NCBI RefSeq assembly: GCF_004684935.1 | Contig: NZ_SRJD01000001.1 | Span: 1 to 64,000 of the forward strand | Direction: 5' to 3' | Origin: Sporolactobacillus shoreae | GTDB taxonomy: Bacteria; Bacillota; Bacilli; Bacillales; Sporolactobacillaceae | Length of the DNA stretch: 64,000 nt | Shown here: positions 9,121 through 17,683 of the stretch, in pieces | Numbering within the stretch: the stretch's first letter is position 1 | How the letters are laid out: each line of letters starts with the position of its first letter | Notes under the pieces: model-generated | Seen by the model: only the letters and a program-made list of their open reading frames with translations | Database searches by the model: none | Told to the model about the DNA's origin: nothing | Translations under genes and position numbers: made by a program

Positions 9121-9810
9121 TTATTTTGTCTGAAGGAATAGGCCGTCTTCGTCCCGCCATTCGGCAAGCATGACTTGGCTTGAGTTTTCAATCGAGCGTT
9201 TTGCCAGCTCATCTTTAAGCCAATTTTCCGTTTTTCCGGCTTCTTTAAGGTTCTTTCTAATAATGACACCATCACTGATTAAAGTCACTGGGACGGAGAC
9301 AGCATGAACGGGAAGACTCAGATCATTTCGATTGACTGTTCCATATTCCGGTTTTTTGATGACAGAAACTTTACCGTTTGGTTCAAGTATGGCAAAGCTA
9401 ATTTCACGTATTGAAAAGATTTCCCGGTCGCGCAGAAGCATTTGCAGGTGATTGATATCCACTTTGTTTTTTTTCAGCGCCATTCTGTCAATGATACCAT
9501 TTCGAATGACGATTACCGGCTGGCTCTCAAAAAAAGCGCGCGTCTTGTGTAGTTTCAATGTAATAAAATCAATCATATAGATTAATATTCCCCAGAAAAA
9601 TATCGCGAACAGGACTTTCAGAATATGCGTCTCAGGGTCATAAATGGCGTCACTGACAAAATCCCCGACGACGATCATTGAGATAAAATCGAACGGTGTC
9701 GCTTCGGACATTGACGCTCTGCCCATTACTTTAGTAAGCAGCAGCAGGCCGAATAACCCGACAGTCAGTTCGATGGCAATAGATCCTATTGACTCCAATT
9801 GTTCCGTCAT
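9121..9810 (-). CDS. DUF421 (YetF/YdfR-type) membrane protein
   Basis: 229 residues. Three N-terminal hydrophobic segments (about 10-30, 45-60 and 62-88) carry the DUF421 hallmarks LLTKVMGRASMSEATPFDFI and VGDFVSDAI. A soluble C-terminal part has the YetF core (LLRDREIFSIREISFAILEPNG, LISDGVIIRKNLKE). The family is common in spore formers, where YetF-like proteins have been linked to spore germinant structures; the role here is inferred only. It is convergent with the coat-like gene. Confidence 0.85.
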   Translation of the reverse strand: MTEQLESIGSIAIELTVGLFGLLLLTKVMGRASMSEATPFDFISMIVVGDFVSDAIYDPETHILKVLFAIFFWGILIYMIDFITLKLHKTRAFFESQPVIVIRNGIIDRMALKKNKVDINHLQMLLRDREIFSIREISFAILEPNGKVSVIKKPEYGTVNRNDLSLPVHAVSVPVTLISDGVIIRKNLKEAGKTENWLKDELAKRSIENSSQVMLAEWRDEDGLFLQTK

Positions 9811-10462
9811 CCCTTCGGCTGTCCAATGAAGTTGAAATGATGAGCAAAATAAATACAGTTATATCATGTTACGGACATGGAATTTTATTCGGAAGATTGG
9901 GTCGAAACAATGGGGAAACCGTATTCTTGCTTTGCGAGACGGATTTGAGCTATGATAGCGATGCGGTCAGTGTCCGTATCTTTCGAGAATGGCAAGACGG
10001 AGATCGGGCTGCCAGGCACTCTAATTATGGTTGCCGTCTGTTTCATGGACAACGCTCGATGTAGTTTGATGTTGTGGCCAGAAAACCCTCAATTTTACCC
10101 CAAGTCGTTTCACTTCGCCCGCGATTGATGGTACACAGAACGAGGGATGTTGCCTGAAACTTTGCTTGTCAGCCGCTCGAATGGAATGTTGTCTTGCCCA
10201 TCCTTCACGATCAGAAGCGGATATTTTTTCCTGCGGATTAAATTCAGGCGGAAGATATTCAATCAATGGAAACATCCGGTTTAGGATCCCGCTATTCGAT
10301 GGCATATTCCTCATTTTCCTGAAAGTTTCACGCGGTGTTCACTTCCCGTAGTGATTTTTACGTTTATCGTAGCATAATATGGACAAAAGGGAGTCTGTAC
10401 GGCTGAATGTTTTTTAGAAGAAAAAGTGTCAGTAAGAGTCCGCTTTCGGAGGAGGTTTTTAT
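9811..10462. other. 650-bp region without a convincing gene
   Basis: Several short open frames exist on both strands, but none has a good ribosome-binding site plus family resemblance. Minus-strand protein-like stretches occur in different frames (for example LIEYLPPEFNPQEK from about 10290 and RVPGSPISVLPFSKD near 10000), which suggests a decayed minus-strand gene or genes. The last 80 bp are the pgpA leader. Confidence 0.4.
9885..10046 (-). CDS. Possible 53-residue hypothetical protein
   Basis: ATG at 10046 to TAA at 9885, directly upstream of the DUF421 gene on the same strand. Composition is protein-like (MKQTATIIRVPGSP at the start, IAIIAQIRLAKQEYG inside), but no ribosome-binding site is seen and no family is recognised. 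It could be a fragment of a decayed gene. Confidence 0.25.
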   Translation of the reverse strand: MKQTATIIRVPGSPISVLPFSKDTDTDRIAIIAQIRLAKQEYGFPIVSTQSSE

Positions 10463-11062
10463 ATGAATGAAGATCATTTTTCAAAAAGCATGACCTACGC
10501 ACCCGGCCTGCCGGAAGGTGCAACCTTTTATTCGGCGCATAAGAAAAGAGTAACGTCCATGGCCATTTCTGCAGCGGTAGAACGGGCGCTGAAGGAAAGG
10601 GGTGTGGAGGTTGATGATATTGCTGAAATTGTTTTCGATCTGCAGCGGCCTTTCATGCCCGGGCTGACGATTGAAACATGTGTGGAAAACGTAAAGGGTG
10701 CGCTGGCAAAAAGGGAATTGCAGCACGCTATTTTGGTCGGCATCGAGCTTGACAGGCTTGCGGAGCAGAAAATGCTTTCCGAACCGCTTCAATCCCTTAT
10801 TGATCAGGATGAAGGGCTGTTTGGAGTCGATGAAACGATTGCGCTTGGAGCCGTGTCCAGCTTTGGCAGCATTGCGGCGACTACATTTGGCTATCTGGAC
10901 AAGGTTAAACCAAAGATCATTGGCAAGCTTGATCTTGCAAAACATGGACGCGTCAATACTTTTTTAGATGACCTCGTGGCGAGTATCGCGGCGGATGCGT
11001 CAAGCAGGCTCGCACACCGGGTCAGGGATGAGGAAGAAAAACGTCTTTCAACGAATAATTAA
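10463..11062 (+). CDS. pgpA: Phosphatidylglycerophosphatase A-like protein (YutG family)
   Basis: 199-residue PgpA-family protein. Family hallmarks are DIAEIVFDLQRPFMPGLTIE, the repeatedly conserved QHAILVGIELDRLAEQ, LSEPLQSLIDQDEGLFGVDE, ALGAVSSFGSIAATTFGYLDK and the end HTFLDD-type motif (NTFLDDLVASIAADASSRLAH). The family removes phosphate from phosphatidylglycerol phosphate; Bacillus YutG-type members are cytoplasmic-looking. The N-terminus has about 30 extra residues. GGAGGAGG lies 7 nt before the ATG, and the gene ends in a terminator. Confidence 0.85.
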   Translation: MNEDHFSKSMTYAPGLPEGATFYSAHKKRVTSMAISAAVERALKERGVEVDDIAEIVFDLQRPFMPGLTIETCVENVKGALAKRELQHAILVGIELDRLAEQKMLSEPLQSLIDQDEGLFGVDETIALGAVSSFGSIAATTFGYLDKVKPKIIGKLDLAKHGRVNTFLDDLVASIAADASSRLAHRVRDEEEKRLSTNN

Positions 11063-11075
11063 GTTGTATCGAAAC

Positions 11076-11108
11076 GGGTTCGGATTGTTCGAACCTATTT
11101 TTTATTTT
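11076..11108 (+). terminator. Terminator of pgpA
   Basis: GGTTCG (11077-11082) pairs with CGAACC (11090-11095), followed by TATTTTTTATTTT. The dispersed repeat copy starts immediately after the T-run. Confidence 0.75.
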
Positions 11109-11282
11109 GGCTTTGTTAACTTGTCTGTTGTTTTTCGCCCAGGAGTTCGCTTTCCGCGGACGATCCGTGAGCCTCCTCGCTCGTTACCCTCGCTGCGAGG
11201 CCAGAAGGCTCGCTGATCCCGCAGGAGTCTCGCGCCTTCCGCTCCAATCAACGGAGGGGCAAAAGCAACTTAAAATTTAAAC
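11109..11282 (-). repeat. Dispersed intergenic repeat, copy A (longest)
   Basis: About 174 bp beginning GGCTTTGTTAAC...TCTGTTGTTTTTCGC and ending CCAATCAACGG...AATTTAAAC. The middle holds CGCGGACGATCCGTGAGCCTCC and CCCGCAGGAGTCTCGCGCC. Copy B at 47180-47345 is the same element inverted; copies C (49832-49929), D (36140-36250) and E (58875-58935) are deleted or decayed forms. It has no ORF of substance and strong internal dyads. Confidence 0.85.
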
Positions 11283-11388
11283 TTAGCTTAGTTAATTGAC
11301 GAGGGTATGCTATAATAATTTCAATTCCTAGTAAATTGATTAACAAAGTATAATTATAATCGTTTACTCTATGATTGAGGTGCTGGAA

Positions 11389-12003
11389 ATGACAAGCTTT
11401 CTGATTTTGCACGGTTTTGGCGGAAGCACTGACGGACATTGGCAGGAGTGGCTTAGTGAACATCTGTACGAAAAAGAATTGAATGTGTATTTTCCTCAAT
11501 TCCCTGACTGGAACCGTCCTCGGAAATCGGTCTGGCTTCAGGTTCTGAATGACACAATAAATCGGATCCCCGAAGACGAAAATCTTGTCGTTGTTGCGCA
11601 TAGCCTGGGCTGCATCCTATGGCTTCACTATGCAGCCCAGAAAAAGAGGAGACATGTCAATCGCGTGATCCTTGTATCGCCGCCTTCAGACTCGCCCGGG
11701 CCTGACACTCTGAACTTTTTCTTCCCTGAGGAATCAGAGCAGAAACATCAGGCTGAAGAAGCGATCCAAAGCTTCTATCCATTTCCCGCCGACAAAAATT
11801 CCCTTTCAACTGCTGCAGGCAAGACGCTAATCATAGTCTCTACCACTGATCCTTTTCTGCCCGGATCTTCTGTCCTTAACTTTCGTACATATAACGTGCC
11901 GATTATTTTGCTGCCTGATATGGGTCATATTAATGTCCGCTCCGGTTATGGTCCTTGGCCATGGATTTTAGAGGCTTGTTTGCATCGTGCCTTTCCGTTC
12001 TGA
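11389..12003 (+). CDS. RBBP9/YdeN-type alpha/beta serine hydrolase
   Basis: 204-residue alpha/beta hydrolase. The oxyanion/start motif is FLILHGFGGS, the nucleophile elbow is VAHSLG, the acid is in STTDPFLP and the histidine is in PDMGHIN, so a full catalytic triad is present. The substrate is unknown. ATG 11389 is chosen over ATG 11371 because GAGG at 11377-11380 is 8 nt upstream and the protein then begins at the first strand. A hairpin terminator follows. Confidence 0.85.
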   Translation: MTSFLILHGFGGSTDGHWQEWLSEHLYEKELNVYFPQFPDWNRPRKSVWLQVLNDTINRIPEDENLVVVAHSLGCILWLHYAAQKKRRHVNRVILVSPPSDSPGPDTLNFFFPEESEQKHQAEEAIQSFYPFPADKNSLSTAAGKTLIIVSTTDPFLPGSSVLNFRTYNVPIILLPDMGHINVRSGYGPWPWILEACLHRAFPF

Positions 12004-12072
12004 ATGTTGAATGTATGATTTTTAAATAAAAGGTCAGATTTTTCCGGATTGTGAAATCTGCCGGGACGCAAC

Positions 12073-12103
12073 AAAGCCGGTGGTACAATCCACCGGCTTT
12101 GCC
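12073..12103. terminator. Bidirectional terminator between the hydrolase gene and fbpA
   Basis: AAAGCCGGTGG (12073-12083) pairs with CCACCGGCTTT (12090-12100). The stem is flanked by A-rich and T-rich ends, so it can serve both convergent genes. Confidence 0.75.
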
Positions 12104-12114
12104 ATGCCCCCTGT

Positions 12115-12273
12115 TCAATTAGCCTTTGACAAATTGAAGTAGGTGCTTTCCAATTCCCTGAGAGAGAGTTCATAGAGCTGCTGGTTTTTTGATTTATATA
12201 TGCCAAGATCCAATAGTTTTCCGATAATCACGTCTTTTTCTTCCTCATTGTTACTTGCAAACGGTTCATGCAT
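12115..12273 (-). CDS. fbpA: Fur-regulated basic protein FbpA-like
   Basis: 52-residue protein with the FbpA pattern: DVIIGKLLDLGIYKSKNQQLYELSLRELE. In B. subtilis, FbpA-type small proteins help the FsrA sRNA in iron sparing. The ATG at 12273 has AGGGGAAG 7 nt upstream; an in-frame upstream ATG at 12363 has no such site. I did not find a clear Fur box in the upstream 200 bp. Confidence 0.75.
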   Translation of the reverse strand: MHEPFASNNEEEKDVIIGKLLDLGIYKSKNQQLYELSLRELESTYFNLSKAN

Positions 12274-12482
12274 GTGCAACTTCCCCTTTATCCATTTAAT
12301 CTTCCCGAAGTTCAGGCAACGGTTAAAAGGTGACTGATTCCTTAGATAGGTTAACAATTCCAAGTATGGCCAGATCAGATTTCATCCTACCAATCACATA
12401 TTTATTTTACTGTGGTTGATTAAGAAAATCCATCACTGTGTCGCCTTATCTAACATTAATATTGTGATTCATCAAAAAATGA

Positions 12483-12499
12483 TGTAATATTATCTTACA
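12483..12499 (+). promoter_or_regulatory. TnrA box upstream of tnrA
   Basis: TGTAATATTATCTTACA matches the consensus TGTNANAWWWTNTNACA at every defined position. It lies 40 bp before the tnrA ATG and suggests direct autoregulation by TnrA (or binding by GlnR). Confidence 0.8.
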
Positions 12500-12538
12500 A
12501 CAACGAAACGGTTTAAAAGGCGAGAGGAGGAAACGTGA

Positions 12539-12871
12539 ATGGCAGCACACTCCCAGAAAGACGCTTATCTCTATAAAAAGGTGATTTCTATCGGTACGGT
12601 TTGTGAACTGACGGGTCTCAGTGAAAGGCAGATCCGGTACTACGAGAAAAGAAAACTCATTTTTCCCGAACGTGCGGACAAAGGAAATCGAAAATATTCA
12701 TTTTCCGATGTGGAAACCTTGATGGATATTGCCAATAAAATGGAAGACGGCATGCAGACCTCAGAACTCAGAAAAGAGATGCAGAATAAACAAAGCAAAC
12801 GGTATGACAGCAAACTTCGTGAAAGAATGATTAAGGGTCAGCTGAACGCTTATTTTAACAAAAGAGATTGA
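12539..12871 (+). CDS. tnrA: Nitrogen regulator TnrA (MerR family)
   Basis: 110-residue transcription factor active under nitrogen limitation. The MerR-type winged helix reads VISIGTVCELTGLSERQIRYYEKRKLIFPERADKGNRKYSF in two joined halves, with the TnrA/GlnR DNA-reading segment. The C-terminal tail GQLNAYFNKRD matches the TnrA segment that binds feedback-inhibited glutamine synthetase, and the short length favours TnrA over GlnR. AGAGGAGG is 8 nt before the ATG. A perfect TnrA box lies upstream and a terminator follows. Confidence 0.92.
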   Translation: MAAHSQKDAYLYKKVISIGTVCELTGLSERQIRYYEKRKLIFPERADKGNRKYSFSDVETLMDIANKMEDGMQTSELRKEMQNKQSKRYDSKLRERMIKGQLNAYFNKRD

Positions 12872-12899
12872 TGAGCACCAGTATCATACAATGACTCAC

Positions 12900-12933
12900 G
12901 GCGGTCGCAGAAAAAGCGACCGCTTTTTCTTTT
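12900..12933 (+). terminator. Terminator of tnrA
   Basis: GGCGGTCGC pairs with GCGACCGC around AGAAAAA, followed by TTTTTCTTTT. Confidence 0.85.
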
Positions 12934-13203
12934 GACAATCTGAAAATAGAAACAAACGCGCGGTAACCATTCGAAAAGAAACTTTGAAATGTTGTCTTCC
13001 TAAGGAAATGGCGCTGTTAATCAAGGATAATACTGATCCATACAGTCACCGGATGAAGATGGGTTAAAGGTAATCTAACAGAAAAAGGCCAATTTTCAAT
13101 TCTTGTATGTCACAAATACGACACATTATAGACAATAATTAGTCACTAAATTGGCACTTTACGACCACCGTTACCTGGTAAAGAAGTTGTAAAGTAATAA
13201 ATG

Positions 13204-13225
13204 AAGTGTGACATCTGTTACACTT
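13204..13225 (+). promoter_or_regulatory. FNR/CRP-like operator upstream of the cyd operon
   Basis: AAGTGTGACA and TGTTACACTT form a near-perfect 10-bp inverted repeat with a 2-bp centre. The core TGTGA-N6-TTACA (13207-13222) is one base off the FNR/CRP consensus. Oxygen or redox control of cytochrome bd would make sense, but the regulator is not in the window. The remainder of 12934-13468 shows no gene. Confidence 0.55.
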
Positions 13226-13406
13226 GGCATGGATTACTGAAATGAGCGCTTGAGTCAGAGCAGAGAGGGTTTTCCGGATCAAAGCATTAAATCTTAAGTG
13301 GTGAAAAACTGAAGAGTGATCGCTTCCAATCCGGGGGGCTGTGTAATGCTTTTCCCCTTTCGGGCGTCATGACAGAGCAACATGCGAGGTTTGTAAAGTC
13401 AGCATT

Positions 13407-13420
13407 TATAACCGCTTACA
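13407..13420 (-). promoter_or_regulatory. cre-like CcpA site before cydA
   Basis: The minus strand reads TGTAAGCGGTTATA, matching 13 of 14 positions of TGWNANCGNTNWCA. It is 49 bp before the cydA ATG. B. subtilis cyd is under carbon catabolite control, which supports the call. Confidence 0.45.
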
Positions 13421-13468
13421 TAGCGGAACGACCATTCCCACGACTACACAAAGAAAAGGGGAGAATGT

Positions 13469-14872
13469 ATGGATGTATTAAGTTTGGCGAGATTTCAGTA
13501 TGCGGCAACAACTATTTTTCATTTCTTTTTTGTGCCATTATCAATCGGTCTGGTCCTGATCGTATCGATTATGGAAACGATGTATGTTGTCAAAAAAAAT
13601 GACATTTACAAAAAAATGGCGCAATTCTGGGGGAAACTGTTTCTGATTAACTTTGCGATTGGCGTAGTTACAGGTATTCTCCAGGAATTTCAGTTTGGCA
13701 TGAACTGGTCGCAGTATTCCAGATTTATGGGTGATGTTTTCGGGGCTCCACTGGCCATTGAAGCGTTGCTCGCGTTTTTCCTTGAATCAACTTTTATCGG
13801 AATCTGGGTTTTCGGGTGGGATCGGCTTAAAAAAGGTGCCCATCTGGCCTGCATCTGGCTTGTCACTGCAGGTACAAGCCTGTCGGCGTTATGGATTCTG
13901 ACAGCTAATTCATTTATGCAGCACCCTGTTGGTTTTGCGGTTCAGAACGGAAGAGCAGTGATGACCAATTTCGGTGCGCTACTGGCTAACCCGCAGCTCT
14001 GGGTGGAATTCCCGCACACAATATTCGGGTCGTTTGCAACGGGAGCTTTTGTTGTTTCCGGAATCAGTGCTATCGTTTTGTTAAAGAAAAAAGATATTGA
14101 GTTCTACAAAAAATCATTCAAAATTGGTATCATTGTTGGACTGTCATCAGGAATTCTCCTTGCGTTTTTCGGTCATTTCCAGGCACAGTACCTTGTACAG
14201 ACACAGCCGATGAAGATGGCTGCGAGCGAGGCGCTCTGGAAGGACAGCGGCAGTCCTGCTGCTTGGACAGTTGTTGCTAATATTAATACAAAGGATCATC
14301 AGAATAGTGGTGAAATTAAGATTCCGTATTTGCTCGATTATCTGTCTTACGGCACATTCAGCGGCAATGTCAAAGGCATTGACACGTTGCAGAAAAAATA
14401 CACAGTCAAGTACGGGAAGGGTAATTACATTCCTCCAGTTAAGACCACGTTCTGGAGCTTCCGAATTATGACAGTCATGGGCGGCATTTTGTGTCTTCTC
14501 GGGATTGTCGGAGCGATCCTTCTTTGGAGAAATAAGCTTGTTGAGAGCAAATGGTTCCTGCGCTTGATGGTTGCTGCAATTGCTGTCCCATACATTGGCA
14601 GCACCACGGGATGGCTGATGACCGAGATCGGCCGGCAGCCCTGGACGGTATTCGGCTTTATGCAGACAGCCGCCAGCGTTTCGCCAAATGTGTCGGCGGG
14701 TGAGCTTTTGTTCTCGATTATCGCTTTTATTGGAATGTACTCCATTCTTGGTGTTGTAATGATTTATCTGTTCAGCCGGGTGATCAAGCAGGGACCATCG
14801 CTGAATGCTGAAGAGACGACACATTCTGACGATCCGTTTGACGGGGAGGCGTATCACGTTGTTACTGAGTGA
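13469..14872 (+). CDS. cydA: Cytochrome bd ubiquinol/menaquinol oxidase subunit I
   Basis: Haem-carrying subunit of the high-affinity terminal oxidase in the cytoplasmic membrane. The N-terminus MDVLSLARFQYAATTIFH has the axial His18. Further hallmarks are TGILQEFQFGMNW, GAPLAIEALLAFFLEST, and GWLMTEIGRQPW near residue 390, which carries the quinol-site and ligand region. The 467-residue length and short Q-loop fit the Firmicute type. A GGGGAGAATGT site precedes the ATG. It is first of four genes (cydA-B-D-C). Confidence 0.96.
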   Translation: MDVLSLARFQYAATTIFHFFFVPLSIGLVLIVSIMETMYVVKKNDIYKKMAQFWGKLFLINFAIGVVTGILQEFQFGMNWSQYSRFMGDVFGAPLAIEALLAFFLESTFIGIWVFGWDRLKKGAHLACIWLVTAGTSLSALWILTANSFMQHPVGFAVQNGRAVMTNFGALLANPQLWVEFPHTIFGSFATGAFVVSGISAIVLLKKKDIEFYKKSFKIGIIVGLSSGILLAFFGHFQAQYLVQTQPMKMAASEALWKDSGSPAAWTVVANINTKDHQNSGEIKIPYLLDYLSYGTFSGNVKGIDTLQKKYTVKYGKGNYIPPVKTTFWSFRIMTVMGGILCLLGIVGAILLWRNKLVESKWFLRLMVAAIAVPYIGSTTGWLMTEIGRQPWTVFGFMQTAASVSPNVSAGELLFSIIAFIGMYSILGVVMIYLFSRVIKQGPSLNAEETTHSDDPFDGEAYHVVTE

Positions 14873-15872
14873 GTTGTGGTTTCTATTAATTGCTGTTCTG
14901 TTCATCGGTTTCTTCTTTCTTGAAGGGTATGATTTTGGCGTGGGCATGGCCACACGCTTTGTCGCAAAAAATGATTTGGAGCGGCGCGTGCTGATTAATA
15001 CGATCGGACCTTTCTGGGATGCCAATGAAGTCTGGCTGATTACCGCCGGAGGTGCAATGTTCGCGGCGTTTCCTAATTGGTATGCCACACTTTTCAGCGG
15101 CTTTTATGTACCGCTTGTGGTGATGCTGCTTCTATTGATTGCACGTGGTACGGCTTTCGAGTTCAGAGCGAAGGTCGCTCATCCGAAATGGGGAGAAACC
15201 TGGGATTGGGCTATTTTCATTCCAAGCCTGCTTGTCCCATTCCTTTGGGGCGTGGTATTCTCTTCACTTGTTTATGGGCTTCCTATTGACAGTAAGATGA
15301 ATATGCATGGTGTGTTTTCAAGCTTTGTCAACCCGTACACCGTCCTCGGCGGTCTTCTGATAACGCTGCTTTGCCTGTATCACGGGCTCGTTTATCTATG
15401 CCTGAGAACAACAGATGATTTGCGTGATCGGGCGCGGACGCTTGCAAAACGAATTTTCTGGATCCTTGCGGCGGCAGCAATTGCTTTTGTCGTGGTCACC
15501 TTCTTTGTAACTGATCTGTTCACTCGCAGAGGCGGGTGGCTGTATCCGATCTATTTGCTGGATGTTGCCGCGTTGATTCTGTCCGTTCTATTTCTTGGTA
15601 AAAAGCGGGATGGTTGGGCTTTCGGAATGAATGCAGGAGTCATTTTGCTTACCGTTGCCTCTTTGTTCATCGGACTTTTCCCGAGAGTCATGGTCAGCAA
15701 TATCAAACCGGCCTATGATCTGACGATTTACAATTCGGCGTCAGGTTCGTATTCACTAGGTGTCATGACAATTGTCGCGGTCACGCTTTTGCCTTTTGTT
15801 CTCGGCTATTCGATCTGGAGCTATACTGTTTTCAAAAAAAGGGTTTCGAAGAAAGAGCATCTGGAATACTAA
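14859..15872 (+). CDS. cydB: Cytochrome bd oxidase subunit II
   Basis: Membrane partner of CydA, 337 residues with about eight to nine helices. The conserved N-terminus is ELWFLLIAVLFIGFFFLEGYDFGVGMAT, split here at the family's first helix; GPFWDANEVWLITAGGAMFAAFP follows. I chose the TTG at 14859, 9 nt after GGGGAGG (14843-14849), which overlaps the end of cydA; a longer frame from ATG 14805 would add a basic, non-homologous leader. The length then equals that of B. subtilis CydB. Confidence 0.93.
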   Translation: MLLSELWFLLIAVLFIGFFFLEGYDFGVGMATRFVAKNDLERRVLINTIGPFWDANEVWLITAGGAMFAAFPNWYATLFSGFYVPLVVMLLLLIARGTAFEFRAKVAHPKWGETWDWAIFIPSLLVPFLWGVVFSSLVYGLPIDSKMNMHGVFSSFVNPYTVLGGLLITLLCLYHGLVYLCLRTTDDLRDRARTLAKRIFWILAAAAIAFVVVTFFVTDLFTRRGGWLYPIYLLDVAALILSVLFLGKKRDGWAFGMNAGVILLTVASLFIGLFPRVMVSNIKPAYDLTIYNSASGSYSLGVMTIVAVTLLPFVLGYSIWSYTVFKKRVSKKEHLEY

Positions 15873-15898
15873 TTATGATTTGATAGAAAAGAAGGGAC

Positions 15899-17683
15899 GT
15901 GAACGCTTGGCATCCTGACAAAAGTCGCGGATTTCTGCCAAGCTTGTCTATGGATCGCGAGATTTTATCTTACCAAGGTGCCAAATTGCTGTTTGCTTTA
16001 ATTTCTTTTCTGACTTTGATTGAGGGGCTGTGTATCATCGGGCAGTCGGTTTTTCTTGCCGGACTTATTTCCAGCCTTTTTTCAGGGCGGTCTTTTTTCT
16101 CTGAGGGAGATCAGATCGTTCTTTTTTTTATTGCCGTCACTGTCAGATATTTGTGTGTTTTGCTCATTCGAACAGCAGCTTATCGCTTTGCCGACCGAAC
16201 AAGTTCCGATATGCGACGGATTTTTTTGGACAGGCTGTTTCAGGTAGGGCCAAAAGCAGTAAAAAGAGAAGGAACGGGCACTCTGGTTTCTCTCTCTCTG
16301 GAAGGTGTTTCACAGGCGCGTCAATATCTGGAGCTGTTCATTCCGAAATTGGCCGCGAATGGAATCCTTCCCGTTATGATTCTTGTTTTTGTTTTTCTTA
16401 AAGACCCGATTTCAGTACTTATACTTTTGATTACAATGCCTGTGCTGATCCTGTTCATGATTCTTCTGGGACTCGCTGCGCAGAAGAAAATGGATGACCG
16501 CTGGACTTCTTACAGGATTTTGTCCAATCATTTTCTGGATTCACTCCGTGGTCTTCCCACATTAAGGTATCTAGGCTTGAGCAAAATCCACGCGAAAAGC
16601 ATTGAGCGCGTAAGCGACAGGTACAGGAAGATGACAATGGGGACGCTCCGCCTTGCTTTTTTGTCTTCATTTGCTCTGGACTTTTTTACAATGCTTTCCA
16701 TCGCCTTTGTGGCTGTATCACTCGGTCTCAGGCTTGTTGATGGCCATATTCTCCTGGATCCGGCACTCACTGTCTTGATCCTAGCCCCGGAATATTTTCT
16801 CCCCGTCCGCGAACTGGGACAGGATTACCATGCGACGCTTGACGGAAAGGAAGCGGCTCATAAACTTAGCCATTTAAACAATCATCTCCAAAAGGAGCCG
16901 ACGAATGATAATGCGGTTTCTTTTCCTGAAAAAGAGTGGGGCACTGGGTCGACGATGGTATTTGAAAATATTTCTGCTGCCTATAGTGACGGAAACGGGA
17001 AGGAAGCACTTAAAGGTATTTCTTTTAAAATTAATGGTTTTGAAAAAATCGGTATTGTCGGTGCAAGCGGCGCGGGCAAATCGACGTTCATTGACGTGAT
17101 CAGCGGTTTTCTTAAACCATCTTCAGGATGCGTCACAATAAATGGAAGTCAGGTCACGCTTGAGGACAGCGACTGGCATGACCAGATCACCTATATTCCA
17201 CAGCATCCTTACCTTTTCAGTGGATCACTTAAAGAGAACATAGCGTTCTATGCACCGCAAGCGACAGACAGTGAGATACATTCTGCGCTTCAGGCTGCCG
17301 GTCTGGAATCTCTTGTCGATCGCCTTCCGCGAGGGCTTGAAGAGAAAATTGGCGCCGGCGGACGTACGCTGAGCGGGGGACAGGAACAGCGTGTTGCGCT
17401 GGCGCGCGCTTTCCTTTGCAACAGGCCGATCCTGCTACTTGATGAACCAACGGCGCACCTTGACATTGAGACAGAGTATGAGCTGAAGGAGACAATGATC
17501 CGGCTCTTCGAAAATAAACTTGTTTTCATGGCAACACACCGGCTTCACTGGATGGATCAGATGGACCGGCTGATTGTCGTTGATGACCATACAATAAAAG
17601 AATCCGGCACTCAGGATCAGCTGATTTTGAAAAACGGGACTTATGCGGCACTCGTCCGCTCTCAATTGGAGGGAATTCTATGA
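15899..17683 (+). CDS. cydD: Thiol reductant ABC exporter, CydD-type subunit
   Basis: Half-transporter with an N-terminal six-helix exporter domain and a C-terminal ATPase. Walker A is GASGAGKS, the signature is LSGGQEQR and Walker B is ILLLDEPTAHLD. The membrane part resembles E. coli CydD (HFLDSLRGLPTLRYLGLSK, LRLAFLSSFALDFFTMLSIA, ILAPEYFLPVRELG). With CydC it exports glutathione/cysteine or haem-related reductant needed to assemble cytochrome bd. By gene order this is called cydC in B. subtilis. GTG 15899 has GAAGGGA too close (1 nt), so the start is uncertain; ATG 15950 is the alternative. Confidence 0.88.
   Translation: MNAWHPDKSRGFLPSLSMDREILSYQGAKLLFALISFLTLIEGLCIIGQSVFLAGLISSLFSGRSFFSEGDQIVLFFIAVTVRYLCVLLIRTAAYRFADRTSSDMRRIFLDRLFQVGPKAVKREGTGTLVSLSLEGVSQARQYLELFIPKLAANGILPVMILVFVFLKDPISVLILLITMPVLILFMILLGLAAQKKMDDRWTSYRILSNHFLDSLRGLPTLRYLGLSKIHAKSIERVSDRYRKMTMGTLRLAFLSSFALDFFTMLSIAFVAVSLGLRLVDGHILLDPALTVLILAPEYFLPVRELGQDYHATLDGKEAAHKLSHLNNHLQKEPTNDNAVSFPEKEWGTGSTMVFENISAAYSDGNGKEALKGISFKINGFEKIGIVGASGAGKSTFIDVISGFLKPSSGCVTINGSQVTLEDSDWHDQITYIPQHPYLFSGSLKENIAFYAPQATDSEIHSALQAAGLESLVDRLPRGLEEKIGAGGRTLSGGQEQRVALARAFLCNRPILLLDEPTAHLDIETEYELKETMIRLFENKLVFMATHRLHWMDQMDRLIVVDDHTIKESGTQDQLILKNGTYAALVRSQLEGIL

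Noticed and set aside
12934-13203. Rex operator (TTGTGAA-N6-TTCACAA) before cyd
   Set aside because: Only half-matches such as TGTCACAAA were seen; the FNR-like dyad is much stronger.
14147-15088. 313-codon open frame on the minus strand across cydA/cydB
   Set aside because: It is antisense to two clear membrane subunit genes and its product is basic and low in family likeness.
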